From: JBBQFI01 sp038237805
Lineage (GTDB): Bacteria > Verrucomicrobiota > Verrucomicrobiia > Chthoniobacterales > UBA10450
Assembly (NCBI GenBank): GCA_038237805.1
Contig: JBBRYI010000008.1
Location: forward strand, 116,638 to 180,637
Direction: 5' to 3'
DNA length: 64,000 bases
In this document: piece by piece, positions 46,170 to 55,397 of the stretch
Position numbering within the stretch: position 1 is the stretch's first letter
How the letters are laid out: each line of letters starts with the position of its first letter
Position numbers and translations under genes: made by a program
The notes under the pieces: model-generated
Told to the model about the DNA's origin: nothing
Databases searched by the model: none
What the model saw: the letters and a program-made list of their open reading frames with translations, nothing else

Positions 46170-46646
46170 ATGGATTCGACAACTGCAAAAGATAATCCTG
46201 GAGTTATCGCATTCCCGCCGCTCATCTGGCTGGTTAGTGCAGTGATGAGCGCGCTTCTCCATTTTGTTTTCCCATGCCGCATGATCGCGAGACACAGGCT
46301 CTCTTTGTCGTTAGGAATTATTTTCGTTGTGATCGCGCCTTCGCTGGCGCTCTGGGCTTTGCGCGTGATGAAGGGAGCCGGAACAAATGTCGACCCGGCC
46401 AAGCCGGCCCTAACAATTGTGCGGAGCGGGCCTTTCAAGTTCACGCGTAATCCGATGTATCTGGCGCTCTGTCTCCTTCAACTGGCACTAGGCTTTTTTC
46501 TCAACGATTGGCTCACGCTCCTGTTCGTGATTCCGCTCGCGTTGATTCTGAATTATGGCGTCATCCTACGCGAAGAGAGGTATCTCGAAGCGAAATTCGG
46601 CGAGCAATATCTCGTGCTAAAACGGGAAGTGGGGCGCTGGATTTAA
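46170..46646 (+). CDS. Isoprenylcysteine methyltransferase-family membrane protein
   Basis: The protein has about 158 residues, with four helices and the signature GPFKFTRNPMYLALCLLQLA (RNPMY, equivalent to RHPxY) plus EERYLEAKFGEQYLVLKREV near the C-terminus. It should bind S-adenosylmethionine at the inner membrane and methylate an unidentified lipid or prenyl substrate. It is linked to the small membrane protein in front. ACCTAACGAG lies 16 bp past the stop. Confidence 0.8.
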   Translation: MDSTTAKDNPGVIAFPPLIWLVSAVMSALLHFVFPCRMIARHRLSLSLGIIFVVIAPSLALWALRVMKGAGTNVDPAKPALTIVRSGPFKFTRNPMYLALCLLQLALGFFLNDWLTLLFVIPLALILNYGVILREERYLEAKFGEQYLVLKREVGRWI

Positions 46647-46701
46647 GTAGATCCCGCCGATACCTAACGAGAACCGATCCGATAGCCCCAAGCTGCCGCT
46701 G

Positions 46702-47367
46702 TTACTTATGAAATAACTGCGGCAGGACGACAGAAATGAAATCGACGAGGAAATGGCCGATCATGTTCGCGACCAGATCGCGGCGCCAGAGATAAACGAC
46801 CATCAAGACTGCACCAAGAGCTATGGCGAGGATGACATTAGCCCAGCCATTGGTTATATGAGCGAAGCCGAAGACTAACAACGGGATGATACCTGCCCAA
46901 TAACGGTTCAGGCCAAGGAGCTGAAGCCGTTCGATAGCGTAGCCACGGTAAAACAGTTCCTCCACCACGCCCGCTCGTAGAACGACAAGAAAGGCAAACC
47001 AGAGCGGAAGCTTCGACAATGCTTGTCCCATCTCGCCACCTTTAAAATGCGTGAGGTTAACAACGACAGCGCCAACCGCTCCGCAGAGCAGAGTGAGAAT
47101 TCCACCCCACAAGATCGAACTCTTTATGGGCGCAGTGCCGAGATTGATGGAGCTAAAGGGCATACGTTCACCCTTCCGAATGATGAGGAAGAGCGCGACA
47201 ACGCAAAGCCAGATTAGCGATTCTTTCCAGAAAAAGGCGGTAAAGCTAAGCAGCGGATAGAAGCCAGCAACCGCCCAGCGGACAACTAATATCCCAAAGA
47301 GCGAAATAAAAAGACCGATCCACGTGGCAAGCGAAACTCTCGATCCGGTTGAGGACGAAGCGCTCAT
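46702..47367 (-). CDS. CPBP-family intramembrane metalloprotease (Rce1-like)
   Basis: The 221-residue protein has six or seven helices. The Abi/CPBP motifs are present: VVEELFYRGYAIERL (motif 1, EExxxR), GFAHITNGWANVI (motif 2, His) and ANMIGHFLVDFISVV (motif 3, His). Members cleave or bind prenylated or other membrane proteins, and many serve in bacteriocin immunity or membrane protein control. The context gives no substrate. Confidence 0.85.
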   Translation of the reverse strand: MSASSSTGSRVSLATWIGLFISLFGILVVRWAVAGFYPLLSFTAFFWKESLIWLCVVALFLIIRKGERMPFSSINLGTAPIKSSILWGGILTLLCGAVGAVVVNLTHFKGGEMGQALSKLPLWFAFLVVLRAGVVEELFYRGYAIERLQLLGLNRYWAGIIPLLVFGFAHITNGWANVILAIALGAVLMVVYLWRRDLVANMIGHFLVDFISVVLPQLFHK

Positions 47368-47493
47368 CCTTCCTGATTAAGTGTGATCCGACCGTGGGAT
47401 TCAAGTAATTAGATGGCGCGGAGCGGAGAAATGACGATTTTTTGCGAGCGCTTCTTCTTCTTGCGTGCCGCCTCGTCGCAGAGACTGTGAGCA

Positions 47494-47968
47494 ATGCAAG
47501 GGATTACTCCATTTTTGTGGTTCGATAACCAGGCGGAAGAGGCGGCGAAGTTCTATGTCTCCGTCTTCAAGAATTCTAAGATCAAAGAAAAAACCTACTA
47601 CACCGGCGAAGAACCCGTGGGACAGAAAAGGTTCGATCATGACGGTAGCCTTTGAGTTGAACGGACAGGAGTTCGCAGCCTTGAATGGCGGACCGCGTTT
47701 CAAATTCACCGAAGCGGTATCGTTTGTCATCAACTGCGAAACGCAGGAGGAGATCGATTATTATTGGCAAAAGCTCACATCGGATGGCGGAGAAGAAGTG
47801 CAATGCGGTTGGCTTACGGATAAATACGGCCTTTCCTGGCAGGTCGTGCCGGCGAAGATCGCCGAGTGGGCCAGGGATGCGGCCGGATTCGAACGCGTGA
47901 TGCATGCAATAATGCCAATGAAGAAACTCGATATGGCCGCGCTGCAACGAGCCTACGACGGGAAGTAA
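47494..47968 (+). pseudogene. PhnB/VOC-family gene with a single frameshift
   Basis: One frame starts MQGITPFLWFDNQAEEAAKF and ends at a TGA at 47655. The expected continuation is in another frame: KGSIMTVAFELNGQEFAALN, then GGPRFKFTEAVSF, and AGFERVMHAIMPMKKLD to 47968. The shift lies within GGGACAGAAAAGG (about 47621-47633). Rejoined, the product is a complete 158-residue PhnB-like protein (VOC fold). The gene is either a young pseudogene or miscalled sequence. Its TAA overlaps the next ATG, so the two genes are coupled. Confidence 0.75.
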
Positions 47969-48501
47969 TGGCGATGCGCCGGCTTTCTGCAGTCTCTGCG
48001 ATTCTAATCGGCGGCGCGATCGCGGGAGCGTGCGATATCACGTATGCGATTGTTTTCTCGGCTTTCCGCGGCGTTTCGGCGATGCGCCTCCTGCAATCCG
48101 TTGCGAGCGGTCTGCTCGGCGCGCAGGCTTTCAATGGAGGCCTAACGACTGCTGCCCTCGGTCTCGTTCTTCACTTCTTCATCGCGTTGCTGGCTGCAAC
48201 GCTCTTCTACCTCGCTGCCAGGGCAATACCGTTACTTACTCATCGCGCGTTTCTCTTCGGTATTCTTTATGGTCTCGCGATCTACGCGTTCATGAACCTG
48301 CTGGTCCTGCCACTTTCCGCTTTTCCGCGTAAGGTTACTTTTCCGCTGCTCGCTACATCGACAGGACTCTTCGTTCACATGTTCTTTATCGGTCTCCCCA
48401 TCTCATTAGCCGTTCGCAGGGCGTTATCAATGAACGTTCAATCAGGCATTGGCCCGACCCGGCTGCTTGATCAAACGCGTTCTGCAGAGACGCGACTATA
48501 G
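47968..48501 (+). CDS. Four-helix membrane protein
   Basis: The 177-residue protein starts MAMRRLSAVSAILIGGAIAG. The ATG shares one base with the stop of the PhnB-like gene. Helices lie at about residues 8-28, 50-75, 88-110 and 130-155, and DITYAIVFSAFRGVSAMRLL lies after the first. The pattern resembles DUF1440/YagU-type small inner-membrane proteins, but I cannot confirm the family. The Arg-rich C-terminal tail is probably cytoplasmic. It contains a near copy of the 10-mer. Confidence 0.65.
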   Translation: MAMRRLSAVSAILIGGAIAGACDITYAIVFSAFRGVSAMRLLQSVASGLLGAQAFNGGLTTAALGLVLHFFIALLAATLFYLAARAIPLLTHRAFLFGILYGLAIYAFMNLLVLPLSAFPRKVTFPLLATSTGLFVHMFFIGLPISLAVRRALSMNVQSGIGPTRLLDQTRSAETRL

Positions 48502-48526
48502 CTTAATACCTAACGAATAATTAACT

Positions 48527-48614
48527 AGCGCACCTTTGAGAGCACACAAGGAGCGATCTTGACGCCGTTTCGCGATCGTAAGTCGATCAGCGTCAACCCA
48601 TCTTCCGTGATATC
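48527..48614 (-). pseudogene. Degenerate copy of the arc 3' end
   Basis: Read on the minus strand this encodes DITEDGLTLIDLRSRNGVKI then APCVLSK. It aligns with the last residues of ARC at 51.14-51.25 kb (DITEDWLKLIDYDPENVVKI then APVRALK). At DNA level the block from GATCTTGACGCC to CCGTGATATC matches 51189-51249 at roughly four of five positions, with small indels. It has the same strand and order, and lies 2.6 kb from the true 3' end on the other side of the cyclase gene. Confidence 0.7.
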
Positions 48615-48663
48615 TTATCGACGCGGGCCGGACCGCTGATAGTATTTTCCCAATCACTGAGTC

Positions 48664-51078
48664 ATGCTAGACGAAGTAGAAAAAAGGATTGAACTGGAGA
48701 TTGCGCACGTTCTCTTCATCGACATCGTCGGTTACTCGAAGCTGCTGATTAACGAGCAGATTGAATTGCTTCGGGAGCTGACCGCCCTTGTGCGTGAGGC
48801 GGATCGATTTCGCATCGCGGAAGCGCAAGGCAAACTCCTGCGTTTAGCGACCGGGGATGGTATGGCTTTGGTTTTTCGCGATAGTCCCGAAACGCCAGTG
48901 CAATGCGCCCTTGAGTTGAGCAGGAAATTGAAAGCTCATCCGCAATTGCGTGTGCGTATGGGCATTCATAGCGGTCCGGTCACTGAAGTAACTGATGTGA
49001 ACGAGCGCCTCAATATCACCGGTGCCGGAGTTAACGTAGCGCAACGGGTGATGAGTTGCGGCGACGCTGGACATATTCTTCTCTCCCAACATGTGGCCGA
49101 TGACCTTGAGCAATACCCACAATGGCATTCGCATTTGCACGAGTTGGGCGAATGCGAAGTGAAACACGGCGTGCGCCTTCACGTGGTTAATCTCTACACC
49201 GAGGAACTCGGCAATCCTGAAGTGCCGGCGAAATTCGCCGCGCTCGCAAAGGCCAAAGGAGATCACGATGCTGTTTCGAAAACCCGCCTTAGACGATGGA
49301 TTCTGGGCATCCTGATTGGAACTGCTCTCGTAGTCGGCGCGCTGGCACTATACCTATATGAGCGAAAGACACAGTTGGTCGGATCCAATAAAGAGAATAC
49401 ACGATCGGTTACGGCTCCAGAGAAGAGCATTGCGGTTCTGCCGTTTGAAAATCGCAGTGAAGATAAAGCCAACGCTTACTTTGCTGAGGGCATCCAAGAC
49501 GAAATTTTCACCCGTTTGTCGAAGATTGCCGATCTGAAGGTAATCTCGCGTACGTCCACGCAAAATTACAAGAGCGCGCCGGACAACCTGCCCGAGATAG
49601 CAGGGCAGCTTGGGGTAGCGAACATCCTCGAGGGTAGCGTGCAAAAAAGCGGAGACAAAGTGCGCGTAAACGTACAGCTGATCAGTGCGGCCAATGATTC
49701 ACATGTTTGGGCCGAGACTTTCGATCGCAAACTAACCGATATATTTTCTGTTGAGACCGAAGTGGCAAAAGCGATCGCCGATCAACTCCGCGTTCACCTC
49801 ACCGGCCGCGAAGAGCAAATCATTGCCGCCAAGGCGACAGATAATCCCGAGGCTTATGACGCCTACCTGCGTGGTCTCTCTTATAGCCTTAAGACGGGAC
49901 TAAGCCCGGCCGATCAGATTAGCGCGCAGACCTACTTGCGAAAAGCGGTGAGATTAGATCCAAAATTTGCGCTTGCCTGGGCGTTGCTCTCACAAGTGGA
50001 TGCGGTCGGTTATGTAATGCTGTTTCTTCAACCAACGCCAACTCTGCGCGAAGAGGCGCGCCATGCGGCGGACACGGCACTTGATCTTCAACCAAATCTG
50101 GCTGAAGCGCTACATGCCAAGGGATGGTACCATTACGGGTGCTTACGGGATTACGACACTGCCGTGCGTTATTTTCAGCAGGCATGGCAGCTCTTGCCGA
50201 ATAGCAGTCAGATCCCTGAAGCGCTAGCCTATGTCACACGCAGACATGGTGAGTGGGACAAGAGCGAGGTTTACTTTAACCGAGCCGAGCAGGTCGATCC
50301 CCGTAATGTTTCGCTGTTAACACAACACGCGTTTTCCTACATCTTCCTCGGTCGCTTTCCGGAAGCGCTCCAAAAACTGGAGCAGGTCCTCAATATCACA
50401 CCCAACGATCCGGGCACTCTTGCGGAAGAGGCGCTGATTGCACAAGCCGAAGGTGATCTGCCGCGGGCAGCTACGCTGCTCGCTCCGCTCCATCCCGCGA
50501 CGAACGACCCTTTCGTTTTGGAAGCACAAGTTTACCAAGCGATCCTGGAGCGTCGCCCTGGCTCGGTCATACCTCGGCTAAAGGAAATTCTTGCGAACCC
50601 TGATCCCACACTGGGTTATCTTAATAGCGAATTACGTTACTGGTTAGGCTGGGCGCAGGAACTCTCCGGCGACCATGTGGGTGCGCAGGGAACCTGGCAA
50701 CGAACACGCACCGAATTGGAGAGCTTCCTCAAGCAACAGCCGGAGAATTATATTTTAATAGGAGATCTCGCACTGACCTACATGGGCCTCGGCGACAAAA
50801 CTACTGCATTAACTTTCGCCGAACGCGCCATGGCTGCCAACCCTATAGGCAAAGATGCGATGGACGGCTCAATTCCCATCGAGATTGTCGCACGCGTTGC
50901 CGCGCAGGCAGGAGAATCCGATCGCGCCATCGCCGCTTTAGAGAAAGTGCTTTCAATACCGGGAGCCGGGGCATGGGCTTTAAACGTACCGCTTACTCCC
51001 GCGCTACTCCGACTCGATCCGATGTTCGATCCGCTGCGAAATGATGCGCGGTTCCAGAAACTCGTCGCCTCGAAGTGA
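48664..51078 (+). CDS. Class III adenylate/guanylate cyclase-domain protein with TolB-like and TPR repeats
   Basis: The 804-residue protein has a cyclase homology domain at 10-180 with the metal Asp residues Asp20 (FIDIVGYS) and Asp65 (TGDGMALVF), and NITGAGVNVAQRVMSCGDAG. One membrane helix lies at 211-232. A periplasmic TolB-like domain follows (IAVLPFENRSEDKANAYFAE, then QLGVANILEGSVQKSGDKVR), and then about ten TPR units (EALHAKGWYHYGCL...). Such proteins may synthesise cAMP in response to external partners. The full substrate-specifying residues cannot be checked by eye. Its flanks suggest it entered by recombination with the arc 3' end. Confidence 0.88.
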   Translation: MLDEVEKRIELEIAHVLFIDIVGYSKLLINEQIELLRELTALVREADRFRIAEAQGKLLRLATGDGMALVFRDSPETPVQCALELSRKLKAHPQLRVRMGIHSGPVTEVTDVNERLNITGAGVNVAQRVMSCGDAGHILLSQHVADDLEQYPQWHSHLHELGECEVKHGVRLHVVNLYTEELGNPEVPAKFAALAKAKGDHDAVSKTRLRRWILGILIGTALVVGALALYLYERKTQLVGSNKENTRSVTAPEKSIAVLPFENRSEDKANAYFAEGIQDEIFTRLSKIADLKVISRTSTQNYKSAPDNLPEIAGQLGVANILEGSVQKSGDKVRVNVQLISAANDSHVWAETFDRKLTDIFSVETEVAKAIADQLRVHLTGREEQIIAAKATDNPEAYDAYLRGLSYSLKTGLSPADQISAQTYLRKAVRLDPKFALAWALLSQVDAVGYVMLFLQPTPTLREEARHAADTALDLQPNLAEALHAKGWYHYGCLRDYDTAVRYFQQAWQLLPNSSQIPEALAYVTRRHGEWDKSEVYFNRAEQVDPRNVSLLTQHAFSYIFLGRFPEALQKLEQVLNITPNDPGTLAEEALIAQAEGDLPRAATLLAPLHPATNDPFVLEAQVYQAILERRPGSVIPRLKEILANPDPTLGYLNSELRYWLGWAQELSGDHVGAQGTWQRTRTELESFLKQQPENYILIGDLALTYMGLGDKTTALTFAERAMAANPIGKDAMDGSIPIEIVARVAAQAGESDRAIAALEKVLSIPGAGAWALNVPLTPALLRLDPMFDPLRNDARFQKLVASK

Positions 51079-51137
51079 ATTCCTCGGATGCCAGTCGCTA
51101 AAGTACAATACGGCGACGGGCTGTCGCGCTCGCCGGA

Positions 51138-52850
51138 TTAGATAACGGCGCTCGGCGCACGTGCGGCCTTCAGCGCACGAACGGGCGCAATCTTCACGAC
51201 GTTTTCCGGATCGTAATCGATCAGCTTCAACCAATCCTCCGTGATGTCCGTGGGCGGGAAGATATCGTTCTCAGTGAACTCAGCGATGAAGGAGAGTTGG
51301 AGATCGTTTTCGCGAATGCCTTCTTCCTGTTTTGTCGCAATAGCGCGCTTTATCGCGATGGCTTTAGCGCGCTCGACAATCGAAGCGATAATAGCGCCGC
51401 TGAGCAAATCGCCGCGGTAAAGCGTTTCTTTGCGGCCACTACGCAAAGTCACTTCGAGGAATTTATTTTCTTCCCGACGCGCGAATTGCCAATCAAGGAA
51501 ACGATCGATCAATCGATTGAGCGCTTCGCCGATATTGTCGGCTTCTTTCGCGAGCGCACCGTCATACGGAAGATCGGGCGTAAGGTAGATGCGATAAATT
51601 TCGCGGGCGCCCGCTTTGTTCGGCCGGTTCACTTTGATTTTCCGATCGATGCGGCCCGGACGCAGAATTGCGGGATCAATGAGGTCGGCACGATTGGAAG
51701 CGAGGATGATGACGACATCGTGCAATGAATCGATGCCGTCCATCTCGGAACAGAACATCGGGACGAGTGTGGAAAGAATATTTGAGTAACGCGAAGCGCG
51801 ACGCGTCCCGAGAATACTTTCCGCTTCGTCGATGAAGAGGAATGGGAGGAAACCTTCGCGCCGTTTCTCCCGTGCAGTAGAAAAAATATCGCGGACGATG
51901 CGCTCCGATTCCCCCACCCACATGTTGAGAATCTCCGGGCCTTTCACGTGCATGAAATATTCTTTCATTTCTTCGCCGGATTTCTCGCGCAACTGCTTCG
52001 TCAAATTGTAAGCGGTCGCTTTGCCGATGAGCGTCTTGCCGCAGCCGGGCGGGCCATGCAGAAGAAATCCTTTCGGCGTAGCGTGCTGAAATTTCTTGAA
52101 AAGTTCCTCGTGCAACAGCGGCAGTTCGATCGCGTCTTTGATCGCCTGCAACGCTTCCTCCTGGCCACCGACTTTTTCCCACGGCAATTCCGGAACGCTG
52201 TCGAGATAATGCTCACGCGATTCCGGCCGCGGAAGAACTTCAAGGGCCATGCGATAGCTGGAATCGACGCGAACGTCGTCGCCATTCTTCAGCGGAGCCT
52301 TCGCCAGTTCCGACGAGCGCTCCAAAACCACCGACTGCAATCCATGTTCGCTGCCGACGCGCAGCCGGTCGGTCCCGATGACCTCGGTGACTTTTGTCAC
52401 CGGCCCAGCCGTTTCGTATCCGAGATCGCCGACGATGACGTAGGCTTCGTTCACCAAAACGCGCGTCCCTTTTTTTAACTTCGAAATCGGAATGCGCGGA
52501 TCGACGTTGCAATAATAATCGGATCCGCCCACGACGATATGCGCAGTGTCGCGTGACGGACTTCCAAGAAATGTCCCGATGCGATTCGCGGGCGAAGTTA
52601 CCTTCTTGAGGACTTCCTCCAGCTTCTCGATCATGTGACCTGCCTCGGCGATCGTCTCTTCGTGCCGAATAATTTCGGGGCGCAGGGCAAACAATTCCTC
52701 GCGCACCGGATCGCCGATGGGCACGGAAGCGAGTATGCGGTCGAACGCCTCGAGAAGACTTAGCTTAAATTCATTCGATTCGTGATGAAGGTTCGTAGAT
52801 TCTTCGCCGTGTTCGTCACTCATCGTTTTCCCCATTATATCCCGCCGCAA
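51138..52850 (-). CDS. arc: ARC/Mpa-type proteasome-associated AAA ATPase
   Basis: In this 570-residue protein an N-terminal coiled coil (about 55-85) is followed by two OB domains (95-200) and one AAA module. The module has Walker A GPPGCGKT at 266-273, Walker B FIDEAES at 339-345, sensor 1 SNRADLIDPAIL, and the arginine-finger region RPGRIDRKI. This is the ring unfoldase that feeds Pup- or UBact-tagged proteins to the 20S core. The C-terminus ends RALKAARAPSAVI and lacks the penultimate-Tyr activation tail (GQYL/HbYX type). Docking to a 20S may therefore differ or be absent. Its divergent neighbour is tRNA-Asp. Confidence 0.9.
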   Translation of the reverse strand: MRRDIMGKTMSDEHGEESTNLHHESNEFKLSLLEAFDRILASVPIGDPVREELFALRPEIIRHEETIAEAGHMIEKLEEVLKKVTSPANRIGTFLGSPSRDTAHIVVGGSDYYCNVDPRIPISKLKKGTRVLVNEAYVIVGDLGYETAGPVTKVTEVIGTDRLRVGSEHGLQSVVLERSSELAKAPLKNGDDVRVDSSYRMALEVLPRPESREHYLDSVPELPWEKVGGQEEALQAIKDAIELPLLHEELFKKFQHATPKGFLLHGPPGCGKTLIGKATAYNLTKQLREKSGEEMKEYFMHVKGPEILNMWVGESERIVRDIFSTAREKRREGFLPFLFIDEAESILGTRRASRYSNILSTLVPMFCSEMDGIDSLHDVVIILASNRADLIDPAILRPGRIDRKIKVNRPNKAGAREIYRIYLTPDLPYDGALAKEADNIGEALNRLIDRFLDWQFARREENKFLEVTLRSGRKETLYRGDLLSGAIIASIVERAKAIAIKRAIATKQEEGIRENDLQLSFIAEFTENDIFPPTDITEDWLKLIDYDPENVVKIAPVRALKAARAPSAVI

Positions 52851-52939
52851 CTGATTATAACTTTCGCGCGCAATTTCCGCAACGCTGGCTCGCGAAAGCT
52901 TTCGAAGTTCGACGCCGTTGGCGCGGAAATGTTCAAGCA

Positions 52940-53030
52940 GCGTCCTAATGTGGGAGCGGCCTTAGTACCGCGCCAGTCGGGACACCGAGGTCCCTCCCAC
53001 ACTTCCGACAAGCTAGAGAGTTGCGGGTGA
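52940..53030. repeat. Imperfect palindrome between arc and tRNA-Asp
   Basis: TGTGGGAGCGGCC and GGTCCCTCCCACA lie about 30 bp apart in inverted orientation, with CGCGCCAGTCGGGAC between. It resembles the other dispersed palindromes in this window and may overlap the arc or tRNA promoter region. Confidence 0.5.
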
Positions 53031-53062
53031 GGAAAGCTGCCTCTACAATCGCTTTTTCCCGA

Positions 53063-53136
53063 GGAGTCTTAGCTCAATTGGTTAGAGCGCCGCCCTGTCA
53101 CGGCGGAGGTTGCGGGTTCGAGCCCCGTAGACTCCG
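53063..53136 (+). tRNA. tRNA-Asp (GTC)
   Basis: The acceptor stem GGAGTCT/AGACTCC pairs fully. The D arm is AGCTCAATTGGTTAGAGC. The anticodon stem CCGCC/GGCGG has loop CTGTCAC, giving anticodon GTC. The T arm is GCGGGTTCGAGCCCCGT. The discriminator base is G. No CCA is encoded. Confidence 0.97.
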
Positions 53137-53149
53137 GTTTCTTTGAGGC

Positions 53150-54121
53150 ATGAGAAAATTCAATTTCGCAATCGCGCTTCTTTTTATCATCATCCCGGCT
53201 TCAGGCGCGCCGCTCATTCCGACGACACAAGGAACAACCTGGGAGTATGATGCAACGGAAGAATCCGGCGGAGGGAGCACTCCGATCCAATCGCAGATTC
53301 GTTATCGGATCAACGGAACGCAGCAGTTTGCAGGAAAGGAGCTGTTGAAATTGGACACGTTTGCCGGCGACATCGTAACGAAAACGGAACTCGTGGCGGT
53401 GGATCAAAGCGGCCTCAGTTCGTTCGCGCACACCGGCAAAGATGGCAAAATGATTGGATTCATTTCACCGCAAGTCATCGTCCCGGTGAAACTGACGAAA
53501 GGCGCGAGTTGGGAGTGCATCGAGGAGATTGCGGACGTACGCGTGCATCAACATTTCACTGTTGCCGATACCGAAAAAGTTTCCGTGCCCGCGGGAGACT
53601 TCCAGGCATTTCGCCTGCACTGCGAAGAGTCAATGCCGATATCGGTGGTGATCGATCGCTGGTTCGTTACCGGAACGGGATTCGTCAAAGAAATCGCAAC
53701 CTTGCGTTCTCCGACTGGAGACTTGCTTCATCGCCGGACATTGGAATTAGCGAGATTGCCGACGACCGCTGCGAAAGCGGAAGTGGCGTTGAAAAAACTT
53801 TTGGTCGGTGTTTCCAGTCAACCAATCGGTGAATTCCAAACAGAATTTTCCGGCGCCACGCAAAACCTTTACGCGCGCTGGCAGGGCGTTTCATTGCGCG
53901 CAGGCGCCAAAGTGCGCGCCGTTTGGATCGCGGAAGATGTGGGCGATATCGCGCCGCCCAATTACAAGATTGACGAGGCCGTCGCGAGGGCGAGCGCACC
54001 GGATGGGCACGGAATGTTTACGCTGTCGCGGCCTGACGATGGATGGGCGCCCGGAAACTATCGCGTCGAATTCTATCTCGATGAAACACTCGTTGAAACG
54101 GTGAAGCTGAAAATCAAATAG
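53150..54121 (+). CDS. Secreted hypothetical protein
   Basis: The 323-residue protein has a signal peptide (MRKFNFAIALLFIIIPASGA). The first 200 residues (TTQGTTWEYDATEE; LTKGASWE; SVPAGDFQAFRLHCEE; DRWFVTGTGFVKEI) resemble the conserved but uncharacterised domain with a WxY start and a 'VPAGxFxxxRL' strand seen in many Gram-negative exported proteins. The C-terminal about 110 residues (LRAGAKVRAVWIAEDVGDIA; PDDGWAPGNYRVEFYLD) look like an Ig-like 'power and advantage' strand pair. It has no catalytic motif. It follows the tRNA by 13 bp. Confidence 0.72.
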   Translation: MRKFNFAIALLFIIIPASGAPLIPTTQGTTWEYDATEESGGGSTPIQSQIRYRINGTQQFAGKELLKLDTFAGDIVTKTELVAVDQSGLSSFAHTGKDGKMIGFISPQVIVPVKLTKGASWECIEEIADVRVHQHFTVADTEKVSVPAGDFQAFRLHCEESMPISVVIDRWFVTGTGFVKEIATLRSPTGDLLHRRTLELARLPTTAAKAEVALKKLLVGVSSQPIGEFQTEFSGATQNLYARWQGVSLRAGAKVRAVWIAEDVGDIAPPNYKIDEAVARASAPDGHGMFTLSRPDDGWAPGNYRVEFYLDETLVETVKLKIK

Positions 54122-54169
54122 ACAAAGAGGTAGAGGCGTGTTGTAGAAATGAATTTCGCAATCGGGTCC

Positions 54170-54232
54170 ACCTATTCTGCCGCCGAGGACGGCGGCAGCT
54201 ACAACAACGGCGGCAGCTACCAAATCATAGCA
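54170..54232. repeat. 'GGCGGCAGCTACAA' repeat
   Basis: GCCGCCGAGGACGGCGGCAG with CTACAACAACGGCGGCAGCT after it carries two direct copies of the unit also found at 26.9 and 56.5 kb in inverted form, between two convergent genes. Confidence 0.6.
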
Positions 54233-55346
54233 ATTTGAGCTGCACCTCATCGGGCGGCGCAACTTCGGCGAAGCGCACGCTCACTCCCATCAATCGCACG
54301 TTTTTGCCCGTGCGTCCGAATGCTTCGATCAGAAGCATGCGAAAATTTTCCAAAGTCGGCGTAGGTCCAGCACGCTCGACCGTCGTGCGGGTGAAATCGG
54401 CAAACTTCAATTTCACGAAAATTTTCGTTACCGTTCGCGTCGGTTCCTTTTGCGCAAGTTCCGCCATCAATTCTCCAAATAATTCGCTCAATTTCGTCTC
54501 GCAATCGCCTAACGAGTGGAGGTCTGTGGCGAAAGTTTCCTCGTTGCTCAGCGATTTACGCTCACGGTCCGGTTCGACTGGCCGATGATCAATTCCGCGT
54601 GAAAGATCGAACAACTCGAGTCCAAACTTTCCGAACCGCTCTTGCAATTCCACGCGGGAAAAGCGCTGTAAATCTCCGCATGTCTTCACACCAAGTTGTT
54701 CGAGTTTCTGTTCCGTGACATCGCCGATTCCCCATAGTTTGCGCACCGGCAATTCCGCCATGAAGTCGGGAATTTCTTCGGGCGTGACTTCGAACTGTCC
54801 GTTCGGCTTTTTAATCTCGCTTGCAATTTTCGCGACGAGTTTATTCGGCCCGATTCCGGCCGATGACGTCAGTTTGGTTTTGCGAAAAATCATCTCGCGA
54901 ATCACCTGGGCTAGCGGACCAGGCGCGCCCGGATGCGCGCTCACGTCGAGATATGCTTCATCGAGGGAGAGGGGTTCGACCAGTGGTGTGAAGCGTTGCA
55001 AAATTCCTCGAATCACCACGGCTTCGTGCCGATAAACGTCGAAGCGCGTCGGCAGCACGATCAATTTCGGACAACGTTGCAGCGCTATGAATGTCGGCAT
55101 GGCCGAGCGCACGCCAAACTTGCGCGCTTCATAATTACACGTCGTCAAGACGCCGCGCCGGTCGCGCGATCCTCCGACTCCGACCGGTTTTCCGCGCAAC
55201 TCCGGACGATCGCGAACCTCGATGGCCGCGTAAAAGCAATCCATGTCGAGATGAATGATCCCACGCGGCTTTGATTCTTCTTCCACGCCTGAATGTTGCG
55301 CAAGATTCGGATAGACGCGACGACACGTCGCTTCGAAAAATTGCAT
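54225..55346 (-). CDS. dinB: Y-family DNA polymerase IV
   Basis: In this 373-residue protein IIHLDMDCFYAAIEVRDRPE carries the first catalytic Asp and the steric-gate Phe. SLDEAYLDVS carries the paired catalytic Asp/Glu. Helix-hairpin-helix text (KLWGIGDVTEQKLEQLG) and the little-finger domain (SNEETFATDLHS, KIFVKLKFADFTRTT) complete the enzyme. It copies damaged templates with low fidelity, usually under SOS control, although no LexA box was identified. A CCTAACGAG copy lies within the gene. Confidence 0.95.
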   Translation of the reverse strand: MQFFEATCRRVYPNLAQHSGVEEESKPRGIIHLDMDCFYAAIEVRDRPELRGKPVGVGGSRDRRGVLTTCNYEARKFGVRSAMPTFIALQRCPKLIVLPTRFDVYRHEAVVIRGILQRFTPLVEPLSLDEAYLDVSAHPGAPGPLAQVIREMIFRKTKLTSSAGIGPNKLVAKIASEIKKPNGQFEVTPEEIPDFMAELPVRKLWGIGDVTEQKLEQLGVKTCGDLQRFSRVELQERFGKFGLELFDLSRGIDHRPVEPDRERKSLSNEETFATDLHSLGDCETKLSELFGELMAELAQKEPTRTVTKIFVKLKFADFTRTTVERAGPTPTLENFRMLLIEAFGRTGKNVRLMGVSVRFAEVAPPDEVQLKLL

Positions 55347-55397
55347 TCGGCAAGTTGCCGAATACAGCAGGCGGGCGGCCTGCGCTCCCCACCCGTT

